Shown here piece after piece: positions 6,493-12,973 of a stretch of DNA of 14,726 nt. The notes beneath the pieces were generated by a model. That model did no database searches. It was not told where the DNA came from and saw only the letters and a list, made by a program, of their open reading frames with translations. The DNA lies in assembly GCA_003542935.1 (NCBI GenBank), contig DPJQ01000160.1:1-14726 (forward strand). The letters are read 5' to 3'. The DNA comes from Lachnospiraceae bacterium (lineage in GTDB: Bacteria > Bacillota > Clostridia > Lachnospirales > Lachnospiraceae). Each line of letters begins with the position of its first letter. Position 1 is the first letter of the stretch. A program made the translations under genes and the position numbers.

Positions 6493-7039
6493 AGCCACGG
6501 CGGCCGTGATATTCCTCCAGGGTAAGCCTCCGGAGATGCAGCCAGAGAGCCAGAGGGATCCCCACATAGCGGATATGCCAGGGCTCCCAGGGATAGCCGG
6601 TGACTGCCTCACTGCCCTTTGGATAGCGCAGGATGAAGCCGTAAAAGGGCGCGTGCCGCGCCAGCCACCGCCCCTCCGCGGTGGCAGCGAAGGCCGGATC
6701 CAGTTCACCGTGCAGAGACGGGCAGGATACGTCGAGGGCCAGTCCGGTCTGGTGTTCACTGGTTCCGGCAGGCGCCGTCTCCCCCGATGCGCCGTTTTTC
6801 TGATACAGGGTAAACTGGCGGATGTAGGAGCGGTAGCCCGAAACTCCCACAAGGCATAGCCGGCGTCGTCTGGCCGCGGCAAAGAGCCGTTCCGCGGCCA
6901 GAGCCGCCGGTTTTTCCATTTGCCGCTTGGGATCATTGGGTGCAGCGTGGAAGGGTATCCGGACCCGGACAAGCTGCGTGGGCCGGTAGCCCGACGGCAG
7001 CGGGTGTTCGCGATTGACAAGTATGGGATATGTGTGCAT
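6491..7039 (-). CDS. D-alanyl-D-alanine carboxypeptidase, VanY / peptidase M15B family
   Basis: A 182-residue zinc peptidase of the VanY type, which trims the terminal D-Ala from peptidoglycan stem peptides. The family motifs are intact: SGYRS (67-71), SEHQTGLALDV with zinc ligands H96 and D103, and EPWHIRYVG (152-160) with catalytic E152 and zinc ligand H155. There is no signal peptide or membrane anchor. An in-frame stop (minus strand, 7058-7060) seven codons before the ATG rules out an N-terminal extension. The enzyme is therefore predicted to be cytoplasmic, perhaps in muropeptide recycling, or to be exported by another route. Its ribosome binding site (AGGGGG just before the ATG) is inside the stem of a large hairpin. 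It converges with spoVT, the two stop codons being about 100 bases apart. Confidence 0.9.
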   Translation of the reverse strand: MHTYPILVNREHPLPSGYRPTQLVRVRIPFHAAPNDPKRQMEKPAALAAERLFAAARRRRLCLVGVSGYRSYIRQFTLYQKNGASGETAPAGTSEHQTGLALDVSCPSLHGELDPAFAATAEGRWLARHAPFYGFILRYPKGSEAVTGYPWEPWHIRYVGIPLALWLHLRRLTLEEYHGRRG

Positions 7040-7045
7040 GATAAG

Positions 7046-7101
7046 CCCCCTTTTGTGTTACGGAAAATATCGCTGTAGATATTTTATGACGCAAAAGGGG
7101 G
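7046..7101. repeat. Long hairpin in the leader of the VanY-type gene
   Basis: CCCCCTTTTG (7046-7055) pairs with CAAAAGGGGG (7092-7101), and AAAATATC (7064-7071) pairs with GATATTTT (7078-7085) around a 6-base loop. The internal loops are 8 and 6 bases. In the VanY mRNA the 3' arm contains the GGGGG of the ribosome binding site, so the hairpin could block translation. On the plus strand it is followed by only four T, a poor terminator. It could also be a remnant of a mobile palindrome. Confidence 0.7.
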
Positions 7102-7164
7102 TTTTATGAATAATAAAATTTTTGAAATTCCCGGCAGTTTGTACCATCCGGTTACATTAGTTCG

Positions 7165-9795
7165 CTATCGGTTTATTATCTCATCCAACAGCCTTGATGT
7201 TTTCTCTTTAGCCCGAACATTATTTAAATTTTCCTGGATCTTCAAAGCTTCAGTTAAGTATTTTTGGGCCTCGGAAAAATCCCCCGTCTTTGCATACACT
7301 TCACCAATACAGTACAGGATTTCAGCGGTATAAGCATGTGCACCGCCCAATATATTTTTTCTGATCTCTTTACATTTAAAATAGTTTTCCAGTGTCTCTG
7401 TGTAACGTCCCTGATAAAAATACCAGCGTCCTATACTCTGATATGACCATGCCGTGTCCGGATGGTTTTCGCCCAGGGCCGCTATACGGATATCAAGACT
7501 TCTTGTAAAATAATTATAAGCCTTATCGAACGACCATGCCGGATCATTTTTAGCGGCTTCTGTATAGTCATTTCCGATCATGGTCAGAGAAGAAGCGATG
7601 ATCGGTTCGTTACCTGAGTATATTTCTTCCCTGATCTCAAGTGCCTTTTTGTGATCTTCAATGGCCTGTTTATAATTTCCCTGTTTTTGATAAACTGTGC
7701 CAATATTATGATATGAATAAGCCAGCTGTTCCTTATCCGGGTTTTCGGCATTTTCCCGTAAATCTTTTGCCTTTTGATAATATTCTAATGCTTTTTCATA
7801 CATTTGCAGATTGATATATATAATGCCCATATCGTTGTACAGGGCCGCCGTCAGAGAAATATCCGATATATCATGTAGATCTACAAGGTTCTGTGCTTTT
7901 GTGTAATAGTCCAGTGCTTTTTCATACTTAGAATCTTTTCTTAAAACAAAACCTATACTATCATAAAGTTCGACCAGTTTTTGCGGATCGCGGATGTTAC
8001 TATTCTTTGTAATCTCAACGGCGTTCTGATAATGGTTTAAAGCATCGTTATATCTGGCAAGCCGCACTGCAATGTCGCCGGCTTTTTCATAATAACGTAT
8101 CTTCAGTTCAGATTCCATGTTTTCTGAGCCTGCTATGACCGAAATCCCTTTTTTACATAAATTGTAGGCATCGATATATTTTCTGGCTTTCCACAGAACA
8201 TCTGTCTGACGCAGCAAAAGCACGGAATAATTTTCGTCATATACAAACATTTCGCCCGCTTCGATCAAAATATTGCACAGATCAGATCGGTCAGAATCAG
8301 TAAATGGTGTATTGCCTTTTCTCTCACATTGTTCTGTGATCCTTTCTATAAAATCGTGGCATTTTTCTAATGAAGGGTCAGTATTTTTTATTACTGCAGA
8401 GCAGATAACCGGATGTAAATGTATTTTCACAGAGGCCGGACCGTTTCCGTTATCCTTGATTATCCAGCTTTGATTTATCAGGCCGTTGATGTCATTATTT
8501 TCTACCTTCAACAATTCTTTGAATAGTCTTCGGCGGATGCCGTCTATGGAAACCAGAGACAAGTGCATCAATATATTTTTTTGTTTTTCATTGAGTTCAC
8601 TGAGGTCAAACAGCATAGATACAAACTGGTCCATCTGCGCCTGCTGGTATTTATTGTCTTTTGCGATTGAAACTTTGCTTATATCAATGTCCTTGGTTGA
8701 TGAAAGGATATGGAGCATTTCTTCAAGGGTCGTATCAGAAGCGGCCATTGTTTTTGCGATCAGCTCCAACAGAAGTGTATGGCCGGCAACCTTTTCAAAT
8801 AATGTATGGTATTTTGGAAGATCTTCATCGGATATCGTAAATTCCGAAAAATGTTCAAATAAGCTGCGCTGTTCCTCCTGCGACAGCGGTTCTATGGGTA
8901 TCATGTACTTTGGATGGTCGAGATCTGCCTCTCTTGAAGTAAATAATACCCGCATTTGCATATTTTTTAGGCGTTCATAATTTTCTCTGTCCTGTGGAAT
9001 CACATCCATATTATCTATAATCAGCAGGGTATCCTCCGAATAAGATTCCAGGAGCGCAAATCTTTTTTTGAGTTTCTCTTCTTCGGAAGCGTGGGACTCA
9101 TCCAGGCCCCTGAACCTGATTTTCGATATTGTGTTTTTTATATCTGTTGAAAAAAATATCTGTTGGACCTGAGTATATTCACGTTTATAAAGTTCGGCAT
9201 ATCTCAGTGAACAATAGGATTTTCCAAGTCCTCCGATACCATAGATGATCCCGGTACCCCACTGCTTCAATGTGGCATGTATCTGCTCTACGATTTTTTC
9301 CCGCCCGATAAAGATATTTCCTTCGATTGGGCTCGCAAATTTTTCAAGGGTAATATGCTGTGCCGGATCGGTTTTTTGAAGGCAGGCAGGCGTATCCGGT
9401 ACAGGGGAATTTTCGGAATACCGGTCTGCTTCTTTAAGTACGCTTAAAATAAATTCTTTATATGTTTCGTCGCTTTTTTCCGGTTCCTGTTCATGGCATT
9501 TTTCCTTGCATCTGAAATAAATGGTTTTAATATAATCGTTTAGGCACTCCTGTTCATCGAGATATTCATAAAAACCGACGGCAAACTGCTCGTCTCTCAA
9601 ATTGCTCTTTTCGGAAAAAACGCTTTCATAAAAGAAATCCGCATCCATGCTTTTAGCAATATGAGATTGTTTTCCCGTTTTTACTCTGCTTATAGTAGCC
9701 TGATCGACATCCAGATCATCTGCTATTTCCTTATTAGTGAGTTTGCATTGCTTTACCAAATATAAAATGATTGTGCGGTAGTTTAACTTTTTCAC
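7165..9795 (-). CDS. STAND ATPase: HTH - NB-ARC - TPR protein
   Basis: An 876-residue regulator-like protein. Residues 19-42 (LTNKEIADDLDVDQATISRV) form a helix-turn-helix of the phage-repressor/XRE kind. A linker (50-155) leads into an NB-ARC-type NTPase (about 160-350) with P-loop GIGGLGKS (186-193), Walker B LLIIDNMD (257-264), sensor VLFTSRE (283-289) and a GxP-like AGHTLLLEL. A winged-helix region ends in an MHD-like HLHPVI (459-464). From about 530 to the end come many tetratricopeptide repeats, for example YHNIGTVYQKQGNYKQAIED, ending with kinesin-light-chain-like ones. In this class TPRs usually hold the switch closed until a ligand binds; the HTH suggests the output is DNA binding. 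The start is GTG at 9795, with GGGAGGG about 6 bases upstream. The gene is AT-rich relative to its neighbours and divergent from the 321-residue protein gene. Confidence 0.88.
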   Translation of the reverse strand: MKKLNYRTIILYLVKQCKLTNKEIADDLDVDQATISRVKTGKQSHIAKSMDADFFYESVFSEKSNLRDEQFAVGFYEYLDEQECLNDYIKTIYFRCKEKCHEQEPEKSDETYKEFILSVLKEADRYSENSPVPDTPACLQKTDPAQHITLEKFASPIEGNIFIGREKIVEQIHATLKQWGTGIIYGIGGLGKSYCSLRYAELYKREYTQVQQIFFSTDIKNTISKIRFRGLDESHASEEEKLKKRFALLESYSEDTLLIIDNMDVIPQDRENYERLKNMQMRVLFTSREADLDHPKYMIPIEPLSQEEQRSLFEHFSEFTISDEDLPKYHTLFEKVAGHTLLLELIAKTMAASDTTLEEMLHILSSTKDIDISKVSIAKDNKYQQAQMDQFVSMLFDLSELNEKQKNILMHLSLVSIDGIRRRLFKELLKVENNDINGLINQSWIIKDNGNGPASVKIHLHPVICSAVIKNTDPSLEKCHDFIERITEQCERKGNTPFTDSDRSDLCNILIEAGEMFVYDENYSVLLLRQTDVLWKARKYIDAYNLCKKGISVIAGSENMESELKIRYYEKAGDIAVRLARYNDALNHYQNAVEITKNSNIRDPQKLVELYDSIGFVLRKDSKYEKALDYYTKAQNLVDLHDISDISLTAALYNDMGIIYINLQMYEKALEYYQKAKDLRENAENPDKEQLAYSYHNIGTVYQKQGNYKQAIEDHKKALEIREEIYSGNEPIIASSLTMIGNDYTEAAKNDPAWSFDKAYNYFTRSLDIRIAALGENHPDTAWSYQSIGRWYFYQGRYTETLENYFKCKEIRKNILGGAHAYTAEILYCIGEVYAKTGDFSEAQKYLTEALKIQENLNNVRAKEKTSRLLDEIINR

Positions 9796-10104
9796 TGGTA
9801 TCCCTCCCTGCTCCTGGGGTGTGTTGAATCATTCAATATGCCAAAATGGAATTTCAATTTTTTTCAATTTTCAATCAATATTGCCCGGAAATGATTCTTC
9901 AATTCTCTTCTTTTTCTCGGCATATGTTTCAATCAGAAAATGTACTATAGTAGCATTGTAAAGAGAAGCACAAAACCCCCGGAATTTATTATAACACAAC
10001 GAACGGGGGAGAGGTGGTTCAGGGCGATAAAATTTTAAGGTATCGCATCTTTACGGGACAGCTGGGAATATCAAAGGTCATTTTACGAAAAGGAGGAAAA
10101 CAAC
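9796..10104. other. Divergent intergenic region between STAND gene and 321-residue protein gene
   Basis: 309 bases with no gene I can support. The left two thirds are strongly AT-rich and carry the palindrome and TTCAAT boxes described separately. Near the middle are a -10-like TATAGT (9946-9951) inside the palindrome TACTATAGTA, and a TATAAC (9990-9995). Neither has a good -35 at the right distance, which may mean that transcription needs an activator. CCCCCG (9976-9981) and CGGGGG (10004-10009) can pair around a 22-base loop. A canonical AGGAGG (10091-10096) precedes the ATG at 10105 by 8 bases. Confidence 0.6.
9824..9933. promoter_or_regulatory. Candidate operator array: palindrome plus repeated TTCAAT boxes
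   Basis: A perfect 13-bp palindrome TTGAATCATTCAA (9824-9836) overlaps the first of six same-direction TTCAAT boxes, at 9832, 9853, 9863, 9870, 9898 and 9928. Several spacings (21, 10, 30) are close to whole helical turns; 7 and 28 are not. The array directly precedes the gene for an HTH protein, as an autoregulatory operator would. An AT-rich region yields some such boxes by chance. Confidence 0.4.
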
Positions 10105-11070
10105 ATGAACGAAAACAGAAGGGGAAACAACGAAAAGGGAAGGAACCATGTGGCAGAGATGAGCGAGGTGGGAAGGCAGTTGTATGAAGATTCCGTAATG
10201 GCGAGGATGCGGGGAAGGAGCGGCGCATATACGAAGACGGGGGCTAAAGGGATTGCCCACGAAGTGATGGCCAATGATCTTGCGAATGTGAGAAACCTGA
10301 CAAATCCGGGCACGGTCACGAAAATGACGAAATCGCCTACGGCGAGGCAGGTGGATGCAGTGACCATGCAGGGTAATAAGGTGGTCGAGAGGATCCAGTA
10401 CAAAGACACTTCCAGTGTATCGGGCCTTGGTAAGACATTGGAACAGGTACAGAGCGGGAAATACAGGCAGGTTCAGCTGCGTGGAACCAGGGAGACGGCA
10501 GAACAGTTCAACCGGCTGGCATCTAAAAGCGGTATTACGAAAAGAATGGAATCCACGGGGATATCCAGCAAGACTACCCAGCGTATCGGGGAGAAATTTA
10601 CCGGGCAGATGCCCGGGGTAGCAGGTATCGGTGATGCTATGAAAGGAACGGCGGTCGCGGCAGGGGGGATTACAGCGGTAATGGAGGGCGTGAAATCGAT
10701 CGTAAATGGAGATTCGCTCAGCGAGGGAACGAGCCATGTAGTTTCCAAGACTGCAGAGAGTGTTGTCACGGCGGCGGCATCGGCGGCAGCGGCAGAAGCT
10801 GCCGTTGGAGGAGCGACGGCGCTTGTGGCTGCCTCGGCCATTCCGGTTGCCGGGCCGGTTATTGCGCTGGGCGGATTGGCTGCTGGGCTGATAACCGGCG
10901 CAGCGGTGGGGGAAGTCACAGATGGCCTCTTTGATGAGATCGGCGATGGAGTCGGCGAAGTGGTGGAAGGAATCGGAGACGGGATTTGTGAAGTTGCGGA
11001 AGGAATCGGAGACGGGATTTGTGAAGTATTAGACGGAATTGGAGATCTTTTTGACAGTATTTTTTTCTGA
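10105..11070 (+). CDS. Uncharacterised protein: nuclease-like N-terminus, Ala/Gly-rich hydrophobic segment, 11-residue C-terminal repeats
   Basis: A 321-residue protein I cannot assign to a named family. The basic N-terminal half contains GIAHEVMANDL (E53), RQVDAV (D84) and ERIQYKD (E95, Q98, K100). This order of E, then D, then Q-x-K is reminiscent of PD-(D/E)xK nuclease cores, but is not proof. Residues about 165-190 and 217-260 are rich in Ala, Gly and Val (for example ALVAASAIPVAGPVIALGGL), able to form membrane or glycine-zipper helices. The C-terminus has acidic 11-residue repeats based on EGIGDGICEV, ending DLFDSIFF. There is no signal peptide. A strong ribosome binding site (AAAAGGAGG) precedes the ATG by 8 bases. 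The gene is divergent from the STAND ATPase gene, suggesting that the two form a regulator and effector pair; a toxin or membrane-acting effector role is inference. Confidence 0.8.
   Translation: MNENRRGNNEKGRNHVAEMSEVGRQLYEDSVMARMRGRSGAYTKTGAKGIAHEVMANDLANVRNLTNPGTVTKMTKSPTARQVDAVTMQGNKVVERIQYKDTSSVSGLGKTLEQVQSGKYRQVQLRGTRETAEQFNRLASKSGITKRMESTGISSKTTQRIGEKFTGQMPGVAGIGDAMKGTAVAAGGITAVMEGVKSIVNGDSLSEGTSHVVSKTAESVVTAAASAAAAEAAVGGATALVAASAIPVAGPVIALGGLAAGLITGAAVGEVTDGLFDEIGDGVGEVVEGIGDGICEVAEGIGDGICEVLDGIGDLFDSIFF
10932..11064 (+). repeat. 33-bp tandem repeats encoding 11-residue units
   Basis: The two central units, starting at 10965 and 10998, are identical over about 28 bases at a 33-bp offset. 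They are flanked by more diverged units encoding EIGDGVGEVVE before and DGIGDLFDSIF after. The near-identity at DNA level points to recent duplication or slippage inside the gene. Confidence 0.8.
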
Positions 11071-11192
11071 TAAGGTCTGGATATTCCGAAAATAATTTGT
11101 ACAGGTGATAAACACAGCGTAACATCAGAAAACTTATACTGGCAAAAAGAGAAGAAAAACTGGGGGTGATAATGTATATTTATATGAAAAGG

Positions 11193-11232
11193 AAAGGCTG
11201 CCGCACGGGATCGTCCGTTGCGGCGGCCTTTT
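11193..11232. terminator. Rho-independent terminator, probably bidirectional
   Basis: A GC-rich hairpin in which AAAGGCTGCCGCA pairs with TGCGGCGGCCTTT, closed by a short CGG/CCG top stem. It lies 122 bases after the 321-residue protein gene (plus strand, followed by TTTT) and 38 bases after the phosphoribosyltransferase gene (minus strand, followed by TTTCCTTTT). It fits best as the shared terminator of these convergent genes. Confidence 0.8.
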
Positions 11233-11270
11233 CAGCGGGTCAGACAAATGAAATGCGAAAATTTTCAAAT

Positions 11271-12737
11271 CTATTTCTGCAGATGTTTTCGGCTCGTCTC
11301 CTCCAGCAGTTCGCTCTTGATGGCGTAGAGCTTATCCGAGAGATCCACATAGACCTCATGGGGATTGATGAAACGGCGGGTTTCATCCCAGAGGGTTTCC
11401 TGTTCGGCCTTGCAGATATCGCGGATCTCCATCACCGAGGGGGAGGTATAGCAGGGTTCACCTTTTTTGATGACCTGAACCAGAAGTTCCCGCAGCCGGT
11501 AGGTGCCGCCTTTGATTTTCGTCTTTTTCCAGGTCTCCACCGGGTCGAAGATGATCATGTCTTTCGCTTCGTCAAAGGTCTCGTCGGCCAGACAGATCAG
11601 GTCGGCGCGGATCTTATCCGTTTCTTTATCGTAGATGCGGAACACGGTCTTGTCTCCGGGATTCGTCACCTTCTCGGAGTTCTCCGAGAGTTTGATCTTG
11701 GGGATGAAATCTTTGTCGCCCCGGTTCTTGACGGCGGCCAGCTTGTAGACGCCGCCGAAGGCGGGGTTGTCCTTGGCGGTGATCAGATTGGTGCCCACGC
11801 CCCAGGAGTTGATCTTGGCTCCCTGGGCCTTCAGGCTGTCGATCAGGTACTCGTCCAGGTCGCTGGAGGCGGAGATGATGGCGTCACCGAAACCGGCCTC
11901 CGCCAGCATCCTGTAGGCCTTCTTTGACAGGTAGGCCAGGTCGCCGCTGTCGATGCGGATACCGTACCCCTTGAGAGGGAGTCCCGCTTCCCGCATCTCC
12001 GTGAAGACACGGATGGCGTTGGGAACGCCGGAATCCAGCACGTCGTAGGTGTCCACCAGCAGAATGCAGGCATCAGGGTACATATCGGCATAGGTTTTGA
12101 AAGCGGTGTACTCGTCGGGGAAGCTCATGATCCAGCTGTGGGCGTGGGTGCCTTTTACCGGCACGCCGAACATCTGGCCGGTCAGCACGTTGGAGGTGCC
12201 GATACAGCCCGCGATCATGGCAGCCCGGGCGCCGTAGATGCCTGCGTCCGGCCCCTGGGCCCGGCGCAGGCCGAACTCCATGATACCGTCTCCCTGGGCC
12301 GCATAGACCACCCGGGCGGCCTTGGTGGCGATCAGGCTCTGGTGGTTCAGGATGTTTAGGACAGCGGTTTCCACCAGCTGGGCCTCCATCATAGGGGCGA
12401 TGACCTTGATTAGAGGCTCCCGTGGGAAGACAACCGTCCCCTCGGGAATGGCATAGATATCTCCCGTGAAATGAAATCCCCGCAGGTATTCAAGGAAATC
12501 CGGCTCAAAAATACCCAGGCTCCGCAGGTAGTCGATGTCGTCCGGGGCGAAGTGCAGGTCGCGGATGTATTCAATGATCTGTTCCAGGCCCGCCGCGATG
12601 GCATAACCGCCGTCACAGGGATTCTTTCTGTAGAACGCGTCGAATACAACGATCTGATCCGTGGGATTTTTAAAATATCCCTGCATCATGGTCAGCTCGT
12701 AAAGGTCGGTCAACAGTGTCAGGTTCATTGCTCTCAT
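11271..12737 (-). CDS. pncB: Nicotinate phosphoribosyltransferase
   Basis: A 488-residue enzyme that joins nicotinate to PRPP to make nicotinate mononucleotide, the first step of the Preiss-Handler NAD salvage route, in the cytoplasm. The N-terminus MNLTLLTDLYELTMMQGYF is typical. Family motifs follow: EFGLRRAQGPDAG (154-166, phosphate and nicotinate binding), GTHAHSW (196-202), LLVDTYDVLDSG, then GYGIRIDSGDLAYLSKKAY and the late GVGTNLITA. Length and motif order fit the Firmicute type of about 480-490 residues. The ATG at 12735-12737 has AAAGGAG seven bases upstream; a second Met three codons later is possible. It seems to be transcribed alone: an extended -10 promoter lies just upstream and a terminator just downstream. 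I see nothing truncated or unusual in it. Confidence 0.95.
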   Translation of the reverse strand: MRAMNLTLLTDLYELTMMQGYFKNPTDQIVVFDAFYRKNPCDGGYAIAAGLEQIIEYIRDLHFAPDDIDYLRSLGIFEPDFLEYLRGFHFTGDIYAIPEGTVVFPREPLIKVIAPMMEAQLVETAVLNILNHQSLIATKAARVVYAAQGDGIMEFGLRRAQGPDAGIYGARAAMIAGCIGTSNVLTGQMFGVPVKGTHAHSWIMSFPDEYTAFKTYADMYPDACILLVDTYDVLDSGVPNAIRVFTEMREAGLPLKGYGIRIDSGDLAYLSKKAYRMLAEAGFGDAIISASSDLDEYLIDSLKAQGAKINSWGVGTNLITAKDNPAFGGVYKLAAVKNRGDKDFIPKIKLSENSEKVTNPGDKTVFRIYDKETDKIRADLICLADETFDEAKDMIIFDPVETWKKTKIKGGTYRLRELLVQVIKKGEPCYTSPSVMEIRDICKAEQETLWDETRRFINPHEVYVDLSDKLYAIKSELLEETSRKHLQK

Positions 12738-12806
12738 GGTGAGGCTCCTTTCCCTTGGTAAAAATTAAATGCTTTCGCACGCTAACAGACTGTATCAGCT
12801 TTCCGT

Positions 12807-12835
12807 ATTATAGCACGAAACGGTCATTTAATCTA
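12807..12835 (-). promoter_or_regulatory. Extended -10 promoter of the nicotinate phosphoribosyltransferase gene
   Basis: On the minus strand, TGCTATAAT (12807-12815) is a perfect extended -10. The position 17 bases upstream holds TAGATT (12830-12835), a weak -35, and the TGn extension would compensate. The leader would be about 65 bases. Confidence 0.65.
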
Positions 12836-12839
12836 TTTA

Positions 12840-12970
12840 TAACTGTTCAGTACCTTCACAGTTACTATGCAAAATCCATTTAAAATCGCCTACGGCGATG
12901 GGATTTTGCACTCTTGAATCATGCTCTTACGGTCTCAGCAGTAAATGCTTCGACCTGTGTTGAATAGTTA
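12840..12970. mobile_element. 131-bp palindromic intergenic element with terminal inverted repeats (MITE-like)
   Basis: The ends TAACTGTTCA (12840-12849) and TGAATAGTTA (12961-12970) are inverted repeats matching at 9 of 10 positions. Inside, GCAAAATCC pairs with GGATTTTGC around a second hairpin, ATCGCC-TAC-GGCGAT. It has no coding capacity. It sits three bases after the stop of the surface-protein gene and just upstream of the phosphoribosyltransferase promoter. The layout is that of a small non-autonomous palindromic repeat. On the minus strand the inner hairpin followed by TTTTAAAT could also terminate the surface-protein transcript. It occurs once in this window. Confidence 0.6.
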
Positions 12971-12973
12971 CAT

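Noticed and set aside
6079..7020. Leftward 313-residue open frame
   Set aside because: It overlaps the VanY-type gene in another frame and spoVT in antisense, both of which have intact catalytic or family motifs.
7046..7105. VanY leader hairpin as a Rho-independent terminator
   Set aside because: There is only TTTT on the plus side, with no sense gene ending there, and no U-run on the minus side; sequestering the ribosome binding site is the more natural reading.
10014..10185. Possible GTG-started leader peptide (VVQGDKILRYRIF...) before the 321-residue gene
   Set aside because: The purine run before the GTG is too close, and the frame overlaps the real gene start with no recognisable content.
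11166..11927. Rightward 253-residue open frame beginning near the terminator
   Set aside because: It runs antisense through the clear nicotinate phosphoribosyltransferase gene and shows no family motif.
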